64,000 bases of DNA from Micromonospora olivasterospora. GTDB taxonomy: Bacteria > Actinomycetota > Actinomycetes > Mycobacteriales > Micromonosporaceae. The position numbers were made by a program, and so were the translations under genes. The stretch is taken from positions 3,782,001 through 3,846,000 of the forward strand of contig NZ_VLKE01000001.1 of the NCBI RefSeq assembly GCF_007830265.1, written 5' to 3'. The first letter of the stretch is position 1. Each line of letters starts with the position of its first letter. Below, in pieces: positions 45,527 through 57,505 of this stretch. The notes under the pieces are model-generated. The model was given only the letters and a program-made list of their open reading frames with translations. It was not told where the DNA came from and made no database searches.

Positions 45527-47284
45527 GTGACCACATCCCCGGCGTCCAGCCCTCCGCCCCCGGTCACCCGCCGGCCGCCCGCCGTGCGGGAGCTGTGGCG
45601 TGCGCTGGCGGGGCGGGTGGCCCGGCTCGCGGCCGGCACCCGCGCGACCTGGCGCCGCTCGTTGCAGCTGCGGGTGGTGACCATCACGCTGGTCACCTCC
45701 AGCCTGCTGGTCGGCGGGTTCGCGTACCTGATCGCTGACAAGATCACAAACATCCTGTTGGAGAACGCCGAGACCGACGTCCAGGCGCGGCTGAGCAGCG
45801 GCAGCGACTACGCGGCCAAGCAGCTCAGCCTCTACAGCCAGCCGCAGGAGGCCCAGCTCCAGGAGACCATCGACGGCACGGTCAACTACCTGGCCGGCGG
45901 CGACCCGCAGCAGACCAGCGGGGTGGTGGTGGGCATCGCGGCCGAAAAATACGCCGGCATCATCAAGCCGCGCTTCTCGCCCGACGTCGAGGTCGGGCCG
46001 CTGATCAGCCGGGAGCTGCGGGCCTCGGTCGCCGCCGGCAACATCGCCAGCCAGATCCGCACCGGCGAGCTGGCCGGCAAGCGGACGAAGTACCTCGTGT
46101 ACGGCTCGCCGGTGCCGACCCAGTTCGAGGAGGGGGTGCAGCTCTACTACCTCGTCCCGCTGACCCGGCAGGACGCCGCCGCCCGTGACGCCCGGGCCAC
46201 GGTGTTGGCCACCGGGGCCGCCCTGGTGCTCCTGCTCGGTCTGCTCGCCGCCCTGGTCACCCGGCTGGTGGTGTCCCCGGTCCGGGTCGCCGCCCGGACG
46301 GCCCAGCGGCTCTCCGCCGGCCTGCTGGACCAGCGGATGGCGGTCAACGGCGAGGACGACCTCGCCCTGCTGGCCGCCTCGTTCAACCAGATGGCGACGA
46401 ACCTGCAACGGCAGATCCTCCGGCTGGAGGAGATGTCCCGGCTGCAGCGCCGGTTCACCTCGGACGTCTCGCACGAGCTGCGTACGCCGCTGACCACGGT
46501 CCGGATGGCCGCCGACCTGATCTTCGCCGAGCGGGACGCGTTCGACCCGGCGGTGGCCCGCAGCGCCGAGCTGCTCCAGGCCGAGCTGGACCGGTTCGAG
46601 GAGCTGCTCACCGATCTGCTGGAGATCAGCCGGTTCGACGCCGGGTTCGCCATGCTGGACGCCGAGCCGACCGACCTGGTGCCGGTGGTGCACCGGGTCG
46701 TCGACCGGCTGGCCGGGCTCGCCGAGCGGGTCGGGGTGCCCATCGAGCTGGACCTGCCGGACGCCCCCGTGATCGCCGAGGTGGACCCGCGCCGGGTCGA
46801 GCGGGTGCTGCGCAACCTGGTCGGCAACGCCGTCGAGCACGGCGAGGGCAAGCCCGTGCGGATCACCCTCGGGCAGGACGAGACGGCGGTCGCGATCACC
46901 GTCCGGGACCACGGAGTGGGGCTCAAGCCGGGGGAGGAGAAGCTGGTCTTCAACCGGTTCTGGCGGGCCGACCCGTCCCGGGCGCGGCAGACCGGGGGCA
47001 CCGGCCTCGGCCTGTCCATCAGCCTGGAGGACGCCCGGCTGCACGGCGGCTGGCTGGAGGCGTGGGGCGCGCCCGGGCAGGGCGCCCAGTTCCGGCTCAC
47101 CCTGCCGGCCCGTGCCGGCGACCGGCTGACCACGTCCCCGCTGCGGCTGGTCCCCGCCGACGCCACCCTGCCCTTCGGCGGCCCCCGCCACGGTGGCCTG
47201 CTCGCCATCGGCCCCGGCCCCGGGGGAGCCCTCACCGTGGCGCCGGTGCCCGGAGCCGACGACCGCGCGGAGGTGGGTTCGTGA
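45527..47284 (+). CDS. mtrB: Sensor histidine kinase MtrB
   Basis: A 585-aa membrane kinase. The first helix is at about residues 46-68, an extracellular sensor domain of about 150 residues follows, and the second helix is at about 222-245. HAMP comes next, then HisKA with the phospho-accepting H316 (SDVSHELRTPLTT). The HATPase domain has N (LRNLVGNAVEHG), DHGVGLKPGEE and GGTGLGLSIS. The C-terminal 60 residues are Pro/Gly-rich. GTG 45527. Its stop overlaps the lpqB start by four bases (GTGA), keeping the mtrA-mtrB-lpqB operon. Confidence 0.95.
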   Translation: MTTSPASSPPPPVTRRPPAVRELWRALAGRVARLAAGTRATWRRSLQLRVVTITLVTSSLLVGGFAYLIADKITNILLENAETDVQARLSSGSDYAAKQLSLYSQPQEAQLQETIDGTVNYLAGGDPQQTSGVVVGIAAEKYAGIIKPRFSPDVEVGPLISRELRASVAAGNIASQIRTGELAGKRTKYLVYGSPVPTQFEEGVQLYYLVPLTRQDAAARDARATVLATGAALVLLLGLLAALVTRLVVSPVRVAARTAQRLSAGLLDQRMAVNGEDDLALLAASFNQMATNLQRQILRLEEMSRLQRRFTSDVSHELRTPLTTVRMAADLIFAERDAFDPAVARSAELLQAELDRFEELLTDLLEISRFDAGFAMLDAEPTDLVPVVHRVVDRLAGLAERVGVPIELDLPDAPVIAEVDPRRVERVLRNLVGNAVEHGEGKPVRITLGQDETAVAITVRDHGVGLKPGEEKLVFNRFWRADPSRARQTGGTGLGLSISLEDARLHGGWLEAWGAPGQGAQFRLTLPARAGDRLTTSPLRLVPADATLPFGGPRHGGLLAIGPGPGGALTVAPVPGADDRAEVGS

Positions 47285-49101
47285 GACGGCGCCCCTGGTT
47301 CGCCGGCGCGCTCGGTGCGGCGCTGCTGCTCACCGGGGTGGTCGGCTGCGGTATCCCCGGCGAGTCCGAGGTCAGGGTCGACGGGCAGGTCAGCGCCGCC
47401 AGGCCGGGCTCGTCGAGCTACCGGGGGGACGAGCCGCCGAACCGTACGGCCACCGTGACCGACCGGGTGGAGTACGTCGAGAACTTCCTCCTGGCTCCCG
47501 CCGGCGAGGCGGACAAGGCGTACGAGCGGGTGAAGCCCTTCGTCGCCCCGGAGAATCGCGCGCAGGTCCAGGCGAAGCCGGCCAGCGAGGTGACTTTCAA
47601 CGTGGTGCGGCTGCTGGAGACGCCGGTCATCACCGACACCACCGACGGCACCAAGGTCACCCTCCGGGTGCAGCAGATCGGCCTGCTGCGCGCCGACGGC
47701 ACCCTCGTGCCGCCCGTGTCCACCGACACCGAGTACCAGTTCGGGCTGCGCGCGGCGCAGGAGGACCGGCCGGAGCTCGGCTGGTACGTCACCGATCCGC
47801 CGCCGAACGCGCTGCTGCTCAGCGACAACGCGCTGCAGCGGTACTACCAGGCCCACACCATCTACTTCTGGAACACCGACCGCAGCCGGCTGGTGCCGGA
47901 CCAGCGTTACCTGCCGCGGGCCGTGCCGGACGAGCGGCGGGTGACCGAGGTGGTGCGGTGGCTGACGGCCGGGCCCTCCGAGTGGCTGCTGCCCGGGACG
48001 ACCCGACTGCCCGACGGCACCCGGTTGATCAACAACGCGACCGGTGCGGACGACCAGTGGGAGGTCAACCTCGACATGCCCGTCGACGTCGGCGAGGCGC
48101 GGGTGGAACAGTTCCTCGACCAGCTCGCCCTGTCGCTGCCCGAGCTGAACGGCCGGCTGGAGCTGAAGATCCACAACCAGTCCCGGGAGACCATCGACGA
48201 CCTCGCGGCGCACCGGCTGGCCCACCCGGCGTACCCGATCAGCGGGGACCCGCTGCGGTTCTGCGTCTACGACAGCGCGGTGCATCCGCTCGCCGTCGAC
48301 CCCGACGAGGCGAAGGGCCCGGTGCCCATCGCGCCCGAGGCGAACAGGGACGTGGTCTCGGCCGGACTCAGCCGGTCCCGCGACGAGGTGCAGGCCGCCC
48401 TGGTCACCGCCGGGGCGGGCCAGCGGCGGCAGCGGCTGGCCGTCGGCGCCGGCCCGGCGCCGGTGGCCGACTTCCGGCGCAGCCCCGGGGCGTACGCGTC
48501 GATGGGCCGCCCGGTCTGGTTGCGCTCGGCCAACCCCGAGCGCCCTCAGGGGCTGGTGGTGGCCGACGGGAAGCTCTACCGGTTCGACGTGAACGCCCAG
48601 CTCAGGACGGTGCCGCTGAGCGTGGAGGGCAAGGTGACCGCGGTGGCCGCGTCGCTGGACGGGCACCGGATCGCGGTGATCGTCAACGGCGCCCTGTACG
48701 TCGCGGCGGTCAACACGGACGGCGGGGTGGTCTCCGTGGGGCCGGTCCGCCGGCTCGTCACCTCGCTGACCGACCTGTCGGCCGTCGAGTGGGCGCGGGA
48801 GAACACCCTGTACCTGGCCGGCTCGGCGGGCCAGCCGGCGGTGTACGAGATCAGCGTGGACGGCGCGCTGGAGACGGCGCTGAAGAAGAACGTCGGGGCG
48901 CGGGTGACCCACATGTCGGCGTACCCGATCAACGCGGTGGTGCCGTTCAACGCCGCCAACCTGATGTACGAGGCGAGCGGGGTGGCGTACTGGAACAGCA
49001 ACCCGCACGACAAGATCAAGCGCGAGCAGGTGCCGGACCTGACGCCGCCGCCCGCGGGGGTCCAGGTCGGCGAGCCGACCGCGCCGTTCTTCCTCTACTG
49101 A
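47281..49101 (+). CDS. lpqB: Lipoprotein LpqB
   Basis: A 606-aa exported lipoprotein. The lipobox is VVGC with C23 after a short hydrophobic signal. Domains in order are an N-terminal NTF2-like region, a GerMN domain (about 190-310, DQWEVNLDMPVDVGEARVEQFLDQLA) and a C-terminal beta-propeller-like LpqB domain. LpqB is known to interact with the sensor part of MtrB and modulates MtrA phosphorylation in mycobacteria and Streptomyces. GTG 47281 overlaps the mtrB stop. The gene ends at TGA 49101, a few bases before the comF-like gene. Confidence 0.92.
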   Translation: MRRRPWFAGALGAALLLTGVVGCGIPGESEVRVDGQVSAARPGSSSYRGDEPPNRTATVTDRVEYVENFLLAPAGEADKAYERVKPFVAPENRAQVQAKPASEVTFNVVRLLETPVITDTTDGTKVTLRVQQIGLLRADGTLVPPVSTDTEYQFGLRAAQEDRPELGWYVTDPPPNALLLSDNALQRYYQAHTIYFWNTDRSRLVPDQRYLPRAVPDERRVTEVVRWLTAGPSEWLLPGTTRLPDGTRLINNATGADDQWEVNLDMPVDVGEARVEQFLDQLALSLPELNGRLELKIHNQSRETIDDLAAHRLAHPAYPISGDPLRFCVYDSAVHPLAVDPDEAKGPVPIAPEANRDVVSAGLSRSRDEVQAALVTAGAGQRRQRLAVGAGPAPVADFRRSPGAYASMGRPVWLRSANPERPQGLVVADGKLYRFDVNAQLRTVPLSVEGKVTAVAASLDGHRIAVIVNGALYVAAVNTDGGVVSVGPVRRLVTSLTDLSAVEWARENTLYLAGSAGQPAVYEISVDGALETALKKNVGARVTHMSAYPINAVVPFNAANLMYEASGVAYWNSNPHDKIKREQVPDLTPPPAGVQVGEPTAPFFLY

Positions 49102-49108
49102 GGCCCGC

Positions 49109-49833
49109 GTGCGCGGCGTCGGCGGGCTCTGGGCGGATCTGACCGACCTGGTGCTGCCGGCGGAGTGCGCGGGCTGCCGGGACCGGGCGGCCACCCGGCA
49201 CGGGTTCTGCCCCGGCTGCGTGGCCGCCCTCGATGCGCTGCGCCCGCGGCCGGCCCGTCCGACCCCGGCGCCGCCCGGCCTGCCGCCCTGCGTGGCTCTC
49301 GGCCCGTACGCCGGGCCGCTGCGCGAGGCCCTGCTGGCGTACAAGGAACGCGGCCGGCACGGGCTGGCGCGTCCGCTGGGCGGGCTGCTCGCCGACGTGG
49401 TGGCCGAGGCGCTGGCGCCGGGCCCGGCGGGGGAGGTCCTGCTGGTTCCGGTGCCCGACACCGCGGCGGCGGCCCGCGCCCGGTACGGCGACCACCTGGG
49501 CCGGCTGGCCCGGCACGCGGCGACCCGGCTGCGGCGGGCCGGCTGGCCCGTGCGGGTGGTGCGACCGCTGCGCGCGCTGCCCCGGCCGGACTCGGTCACC
49601 CTCGACAGCGCCGGGCGGGCCCGGGCCGCGGAGGCGGCGTTCCGGCCCGGCCCGGGCTCGCCGCCGCTCGCCCCCGGGGCCGCGCGCCCCGGGCGGCGGT
49701 GGTGGTGGTGCTCGACGACATCGTCACCACGGGCGTCACCCTCGCCGCGGTGAGCCGGGTGCTGACCGCGAGCGGGCTCTCACCGACCGTCGCCGCGGTG
49801 CTCGCCGCGACGCGGAAGCGTCGGCCGTTGTGA
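49109..49833 (+). CDS. ComF-like phosphoribosyltransferase, frameshifted
   Basis: The first frame (to about 49690) gives a zinc-ribbon start with CAGC...CPGC (residues about 20-38), then LGPYAGPLREALLAYKERGRHGLARPLG and VLLVPVPDTAAAARARYGDHLGRLA, all standard for ComF. The PRPP-binding motif VVVVLDDIVTTGVTLAAVSRVL is in the neighbouring frame, which ends at 49833. A one-base shift in the G/C run around 49675-49700 separates them. It is either a sequencing error or a recent mutation; I cannot tell which. Placement after mtrAB-lpqB and before hpf matches M. tuberculosis. Confidence 0.75.
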
Positions 49834-50090
49834 CCCTTCGTGTTTCCATTTCACCCGTAGGTGTATGGGCTGGGAAGAATCCCGGGCCTTTCCTGCGACT
49901 TGGGGTGACTGGTGAGGCGTACAGGGGTTAGCGTTTCCATGTCGGGGGTAGGAGGGGCAATCCCATCCACCGCCGGCGGTGAGAGGAGGCGTAGCCGTAC
50001 TGACCCGGTCGACGCCTGAACGCGGGCCTCCCCGCGGGCGAGCCGACCGGGATTTCCGGATCGAACGACCGTCCGAACAAGGGAGGTCAC

Positions 50091-50726
50091 GTGGACATCG
50101 TGGTCAAGGGCCGCAATGTCGAGGTCCCGGATCATTACCGGGTGCATGTAGCCGAGAAGCTCGCGAAGATCGAACGCTACGACCACAAACTAATTCGCGT
50201 CGATGTCGAGTTGTTCCACGAGCGCAATCCGCGCCAGTCCGACCATTGCCAGCGGGTCGAGATAACGTGCGTCTCGCGGGGCCCGGTGATCCGGGCCGAG
50301 GCGTGCACCAGCGATTTCTACAGCGCGCTCGACGCCGCGATCGCCAAGCTGGACACCCGCCTGCGCCGGGCGGCGGACCGCCGCCGGGTCCACCGCGGCC
50401 GGCACGCGCCGATCTCCGTCGCGGCGGCCACCGCCGACCTGCCGGTCGCCGGTCTCGACCAGCCGGCGGGCGCCCTCGCCCGGCGGCACGGCACGGCCAC
50501 CGCCGTCGCCGAGCGGTTCGAGGAGGACGAGTACGACGACCAGCCCTGGCACATCGCCCGGGCGAAGGTCCACCCCGCCGAGCCGATGACGGTCGACGAC
50601 GCGCTGTTCCAGATGGAACTCGTCGGGCACGACTTCTACCTGTTCCACGACAAGGAGTCCGGCCGCCCCAGCGTCGTCTACCGCCGCCACGCCTACGACT
50701 ACGGCATCATCTCCCTCGACGCCTGA
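50091..50726 (+). CDS. hpf: Long-form ribosome hibernation promoting factor
   Basis: A 211-aa protein. The N-terminal RaiA/YfiA domain (MDIVVKGRNVEVPDHYRVHVAEKLAKIERYD in two overlapping halves) binds the decoding site of the 30S subunit. A variable linker of about 50 residues follows. The C-terminal dimerisation domain (AEPMTVDDALFQMELVGHDFYLFHDKESG) pairs two ribosomes into inactive 100S dimers. GTG 50091 follows GGGAGGTCAC. The 257-bp gap upstream holds a long leader without a clear gene; hpf genes are often stress-induced, but I see no convincing sigma-factor site. Confidence 0.93.
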   Translation: MDIVVKGRNVEVPDHYRVHVAEKLAKIERYDHKLIRVDVELFHERNPRQSDHCQRVEITCVSRGPVIRAEACTSDFYSALDAAIAKLDTRLRRAADRRRVHRGRHAPISVAAATADLPVAGLDQPAGALARRHGTATAVAERFEEDEYDDQPWHIARAKVHPAEPMTVDDALFQMELVGHDFYLFHDKESGRPSVVYRRHAYDYGIISLDA

Positions 50727-50737
50727 CCCCTGACCGG

Positions 50738-50770
50738 CCTCCCCGCTGGCCCGGCGGGTCAGCGGGGAGG
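50738..50770. terminator. Bidirectional terminator between hpf and GNAT gene
   Basis: CCTCCCCGCTG (50738-50748) pairs perfectly with CAGCGGGGAGG (50760-50770). The structure overlaps the last codons of the converging acetyltransferase gene and follows hpf by twelve bases. Confidence 0.8.
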
Positions 50771-51877
50771 ACCCGTGGCGAGCAGGCCGTAGAGCACCGA
50801 GTCGACGCGGTCGCCCCCACCGCCGGGCAGCCGGCCGCGCATCAGGCCCTCGCGCCGGAAGCCGGCCTTCTCCAGCACCCGCTGCGAGGCCGCGTTCTCC
50901 GGGCGGGTGCCGGCCCAGAGCCGCGCGATCCCGACCTCCTCGAACGCCCAGCCGGCGACGAGGCGTACCGCGCGGGTGGCGAGACCCCGGCCCCGCGCCG
51001 CGGGCAGCATGCTGTAGCCGATCATCGCCTGCGCCGTGCTCGGCTCGTCGTGGTACAGCGCGCAGCCCCCGACCAGCTCCCCGGTCGCCGCGTCGAGGAT
51101 CGCCAGGTCGGCGCCGCTGCCGGCCAGCCACTGGCCCTCCGCCAGCCGGCAGCGCCGCTCGATCTCGGCGTACGTCGGCGGCACCGGGGGCACCCGGCTG
51201 GCGACCACCTCGGGCCGGCTGTGCAGCCGGTGCATTCCCGGCGCGTCCTCCGGGCCGACCCGGCGCAGGGTCACCACGCCGTCGGTGAGCCGGCCGCCGG
51301 GCAGGTCCGGCAGTGTGCGGACGGCCGGCCCCGGCGGGTCGTCGGCCAGCCGTACCCAGCAGACGAGGTCGTGCCGGGCGCCGTCGGCGGCCCGGCCGGC
51401 CGCGCGGCGTACCCCCTCGTGGCGGAACCCGGCGGCGAGCGCGACCCGCTGGCTGGGCCCGTTCTCGGCGTGGGTGAGCAGCTCCAGCCGGGCCGCGCCG
51501 TGCGCGAGGGCCGCCTCGGCCAGCGCTCGGGTGGCGGCGGTGGCGATCCCGCGACCGCGCCCCCACGGGGCCACCCAGTAGCCGATCTCGGCCTGCCCCC
51601 GGGCCGGCAAAGGGTTGCTCAGGCCGATCGCGCCGAGGAGCCGGTCGGTCGCCGGATCCGCGATCGCGTACGCGGCGCCGCCGCCGGCCCAGGCCGCCGG
51701 GGCGCCCTCGGTGATCCACCACCGGGCGTCCGCCTCGGTGTACGGGCTGGGCAGCCGGGAGATGAACCGCTGGGTGAGCGGGTCCGCGCAGGCCACCGCC
51801 GTGTCGGCCGTGTCGCCGGGGCGGAACGGCCGCAGCCGGACCCCGTGGGCCTCGACCAGCCGGGGCGGCGCGATCAC
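50759..51877 (-). CDS. Double GNAT-domain acetyltransferase
   Basis: A 372-aa protein made of two GNAT domains. The first has EIGYWVAPWGRGRGIATAATRAL and NGPSQRVALAAGFRHEG. The second has MIGYSMLPAARGRGLATRAVRLVAGWAF and NAASQRVLEKAGFRREG. Each RGRG(I/L)AT loop is the acetyl-CoA binding site and resembles the RimJ/RimL type, which acetylate ribosomal or other protein N-termini or small amines. The substrate cannot be judged. GTG 51877 overlaps the stop of the upstream gene by four bases, so the pair is coupled. Confidence 0.85.
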   Translation of the reverse strand: MIAPPRLVEAHGVRLRPFRPGDTADTAVACADPLTQRFISRLPSPYTEADARWWITEGAPAAWAGGGAAYAIADPATDRLLGAIGLSNPLPARGQAEIGYWVAPWGRGRGIATAATRALAEAALAHGAARLELLTHAENGPSQRVALAAGFRHEGVRRAAGRAADGARHDLVCWVRLADDPPGPAVRTLPDLPGGRLTDGVVTLRRVGPEDAPGMHRLHSRPEVVASRVPPVPPTYAEIERRCRLAEGQWLAGSGADLAILDAATGELVGGCALYHDEPSTAQAMIGYSMLPAARGRGLATRAVRLVAGWAFEEVGIARLWAGTRPENAASQRVLEKAGFRREGLMRGRLPGGGGDRVDSVLYGLLATGPPR

Positions 51878-53043
51878 GTCAGGTCCCCGGGGAGCAGCGA
51901 GGCGACCCAGGCGTCGACCCGGCCGCCGTCCCGGTCGACGAGCGCGCCCCGGGCGACGCCCTCCAGGGTGAAGCCGGCCTTCTCCGCCACCCGCCGGGAC
52001 GCGGTGTTGCCGACCAGCGCGCGCCACTCCACGCGGGCCAGGCCGAGGGTGGTGAAGCCCCACGCGGCCAGGGCGGCGGTCGCCGCCGGCATGTAGCCCC
52101 GGCCCCGGGCGTGCGGCGCGGTCATGAAGCCGACCATGCCCTGCGCCGGGTCGGCGGCGAGGATCCGCAGGTCGACCGAGCCCACGTAGCGGTCGTCGGC
52201 GTCGGCGATCGTGAAGTACGCCCCGGTGCCGCGCGCCCAGGCCGCCTCCGCGAAGTCGCGCTTGAACCCCCCGGCGTGTGCCCGCTCGTACGGCACCGGG
52301 ACGGTCGTCCACGCGATCGTGTCCAGGTCCCGGCAGGTCTCGGTGATCGCGTCCAGGTCGCGCTCCTCCATCGGTCGCAGCCGCAGCTCGGCGCCCCGGA
52401 CGGTGGCGAAGAGGGTCGGCTGGGGGCGCCCGAAGACGGCGGCCCGGCGGGCCTCCGGACTCCCCGGGCCGGCCGGGCCGGGCTCGCCGGGCGGGGGGAC
52501 CTCGCCGGGGAACAGCGAGCCGATCCAGCCCTCCCGGCGGCCGTCGGGCGCGGGGCAGGCCAGTCGCAGCTCGCCCTCCACCCGGAACCCGCTGCGGAGG
52601 GCGACCAGCCGCGACGCGTGGTTGCCGATCGCGGCCTGCCAGATCAGCCGGCGCAGCTTGAGTGCCTCGAACGCCCACCGGGCGACCGCCCGGGTGGCCC
52701 GGACGGCGACGGCCCGCCCCCGGGCCCAGGGCGCCACCCAGTAGCCGACCTCCCCGCTGGCGGTCGCCCGGTCCAGCGAGACCAGGCCGCAGGAGGCGAG
52801 CAGCTCGCCGGTGCCGGCGTCGCAGACGGCGAACGGTGCTCCGGTGCCGTCCCGCCAGGCGGCCGGGCTGAGGTCGGCGACGAAGCCGTGGGCGTGTTCG
52901 GGCCGGTACGGCCGCGGTACGGTGGTCCAGCGCTGGATGTCCGGGTCCTGGCACGCGCGGTGTACCGCGTCCGCGTCCGTCTCCCGCCAGGGGCGCAGCA
53001 GCAGGCCGTCCTCGATGATCTCCACGGGCTCCACCTGACCCAT
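51874..53043 (-). CDS. Double GNAT-domain acetyltransferase
   Basis: A 389-aa protein with the same two-domain design. Domain 1 has EVGYWVAPWARGRAVAVRATRAVARWAF and NHASRLVALRSGFRVEG. Domain 2 has MVGFMTAPHARGRGYMPAATAALAAWGF and NTASRRVAEKAGFTLEG. The first loop is ARGRAVAV rather than the usual GRGxA, so that domain may bind acetyl-CoA less well. It starts at ATG 53043, divergent from secA. It is a paralogue of the downstream gene, and the pair probably arose by duplication of an already fused double-domain gene. Confidence 0.85.
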   Translation of the reverse strand: MGQVEPVEIIEDGLLLRPWRETDADAVHRACQDPDIQRWTTVPRPYRPEHAHGFVADLSPAAWRDGTGAPFAVCDAGTGELLASCGLVSLDRATASGEVGYWVAPWARGRAVAVRATRAVARWAFEALKLRRLIWQAAIGNHASRLVALRSGFRVEGELRLACPAPDGRREGWIGSLFPGEVPPPGEPGPAGPGSPEARRAAVFGRPQPTLFATVRGAELRLRPMEERDLDAITETCRDLDTIAWTTVPVPYERAHAGGFKRDFAEAAWARGTGAYFTIADADDRYVGSVDLRILAADPAQGMVGFMTAPHARGRGYMPAATAALAAWGFTTLGLARVEWRALVGNTASRRVAEKAGFTLEGVARGALVDRDGGRVDAWVASLLPGDLT

Positions 53044-53203
53044 CGTGCCGGATCGTTCGCGCTGGGCGTAACCGGATATTCGCCGTCGGTCCCACGCCCG
53101 GAGCGTTATGTCGGGTTCGACCGGTCGGACCGCCGCCACCAGTGACCATCGCGCCGACTGAGCGCCTACGATGGTTCGAGACTGTCTAGGGGAGCGTTGA
53201 TCC

Positions 53204-56119
<2,916 letters not shown>

Positions 56120-56121
56120 CC

Positions 56122-56178
56122 AGCACGACGCGGACGCGGACGGGCCCCGCCACTGGCGGGGCCCGTCCGCGTCGTGCT
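56122..56178 (+). terminator. Terminator of secA
   Basis: A very long hairpin: AGCACGACGCGG (56122-56133) pairs with CCGCGTCGTGCT (56167-56178). Inside it CGGACGGGCCCCGC pairs with GCGGGGCCCGTCCG. It begins three bases after the secA stop. Confidence 0.9.
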
Positions 56179-56222
56179 GTCCGCCCGCGGTGCCTCGCTG
56201 ATCGAACCCGCCGTGTCCCGGT

Positions 56223-56276
56223 GATCAAGGGCTTTGCGTCAAGCCGCCGCCGGATCGCGACGCAAACCTCTTGATC
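56223..56276. repeat. Palindromic intergenic element, type 1
   Basis: GATCAAGGGCTTTGCGTC (56223-56240) is matched in inverse by GACGCAAACCTCTTGATC (56259-56276), with three mismatches in the middle. It is separate from the secA terminator just upstream. The form resembles palindromic elements dispersed between genes in Micromonospora genomes, though I could not check copy number. Confidence 0.6.
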
Positions 56277-56278
56277 GC

Positions 56279-56367
56279 CGGGGCGGGGAGGGGGGAGGGG
56301 CGGGGGGCGAGGCGGGCGGGGCGGGGGCGGGGCGGGCGGGGCGGGGCGCGGGGGCGGGCGGGGTGGG
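56279..56367. repeat. G-rich low-complexity tract
   Basis: Nearly 90 bases of the plus strand are runs of three to six G separated mostly by single C or A. The tract has many possible G-quadruplex layouts. It lies exactly between the ends of the converging secA and Rv3235-like genes. Confidence 0.8.
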
Positions 56368-56370
56368 GTC

Positions 56371-56973
56371 TTAGAGGACCTGGAGGGTCGTGCAGAGCCA
56401 GCGGCCCCGGCGGTGCTCCAGCCGGAGCGCCATCGCCCAGGTGCGCCCGTTGGTGCCGGCCAGGACGGCGGCGGCCTCCACCGCGGCAGGGCGGGGCTCG
56501 CAGACCCGCAGCCGGCGCAGCCGCACGGTCGGGCGGGTCGAGCGGCGGCGTACCGGGCCGGTGCGGGCGGCGGCGCGGGCCAGCTCCTGCACCACGTCCG
56601 CCGAGCGGGCCGGCTCGCTCATCGGGCGGATCTGGCCGAGCGGCCGGTATCCGTTGAGGATCTCCAGGCAGGTGGCGACGAACCGCTGGGCGGCCCGGGT
56701 GGCCTCCGGCGTGGCGGTGACCAGCGCGGCGGGCGGCGGGATCGACGACGCGGACCGCCCCGGGCCGGCCGGCGTGGGACGCGGGCCGGGCGTCCGCCCG
56801 GCGGGCCGAGCCGCTGACCGCCGGTGTGCCTCGAACAGGTCGAGGGCCAACTGGGCGGCGGCGGGGCGCGGCCAGCCGTCCACCGGCTCGTCGGTGCAGG
56901 GCGGATCGATCGGTGGCGCCGGACGCAGCCGAACGGCGGGGCGCACCGGCCCGGGATGACGTGACTCAACCAC
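56371..56973 (-). CDS. Rv3235-family protein
   Basis: About 200 residues. The N-terminal half is Pro/Arg-rich and of low complexity. The C-terminal half carries the family core: AAQRFVATCLEILNGYRPLGQIRPM, then VRLRRLRVCEPRPAAVEAAAVL and WAMALRLEHRRGRWLCTTLQVL. Homologues sit beside secA in many actinobacteria (Rv3235 in M. tuberculosis); the function is not established. The start is uncertain: GTG 56973 keeps the length near that of the family, while an in-frame TTG at 57039 adds 22 residues. Confidence 0.75.
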   Translation of the reverse strand: MVESRHPGPVRPAVRLRPAPPIDPPCTDEPVDGWPRPAAAQLALDLFEAHRRSAARPAGRTPGPRPTPAGPGRSASSIPPPAALVTATPEATRAAQRFVATCLEILNGYRPLGQIRPMSEPARSADVVQELARAAARTGPVRRRSTRPTVRLRRLRVCEPRPAAVEAAAVLAGTNGRTWAMALRLEHRRGRWLCTTLQVL

Positions 56974-57073
56974 CGTTGCCCCCGATCCTTGCGTTTGCCT
57001 TCGTTTGCTTTCGACAACGCCGATTCTCGGGGATGGCAACGCCCGGGGTCAATGGCTGCCGGCGATGCGGTGA

Positions 57074-57301
57074 CTACTCGGGGTCGCGGTCGGTCAGCGG
57101 GTTGCCCCGCACCCACTCGGCCGTCTCGTCGTACTTGCGCTGGATGTACTCCTCCAGGCGGGCGCGCTCCACCCGCCACTGCCCCCGCCCGCCGATCTTG
57201 ATTGCGGGCAGCTCGCCGCTGCGCACCATGTGGTAGACCTGCGAGTCCGACACGTTCAGCTCGGCGGCCACGTCGGAGAGCAGCAGGAACCTCGGCTCCA
57301 C
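57074..57301 (-). CDS. Helix-turn-helix DNA-binding protein (BldC/excisionase-like)
   Basis: A 75-aa protein with FLLLSDVAAELNVSDSQVYHMVRSGELPAIKIGGRGQWRV, a MerR-like winged HTH as in BldC and excisionase-type regulators, followed by a charged helix (RLEEYIQRKYDETAEWVRG). It probably binds direct repeats in DNA as a transcription factor. GTG 57301 has GGGAG upstream. It lies head to tail with the Rv3235-like gene about 100 bp downstream; this pairing near secA is common in actinomycetes. Confidence 0.85.
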   Translation of the reverse strand: MEPRFLLLSDVAAELNVSDSQVYHMVRSGELPAIKIGGRGQWRVERARLEEYIQRKYDETAEWVRGNPLTDRDPE

Positions 57302-57505
57302 GGAAACTCCCGGGGTTGGCGTCGTTTGCTTCAGTTTGCCACCAACTGCTGACACCGGAGCCGCTCGCCGGGCGGAACCGACACCGGGCCACCGCGCGGC
57401 AGCTTCCCGCCGGGTGGGTGCGGGGTGTATGACGGTCACGGCGTACGGCATGATCGGCGCCCGGGCCGGCGCGTGCCGGCCGAGACGCGGAGCGGGAGAG
57501 ACGAC

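Noticed and set aside
49834..50090. A stress sigma-factor promoter before hpf (two GTTTCCAT phrases)
   Set aside because: The phrases are not followed at the right distance by a matching minus 10 element, so the call would be forced.
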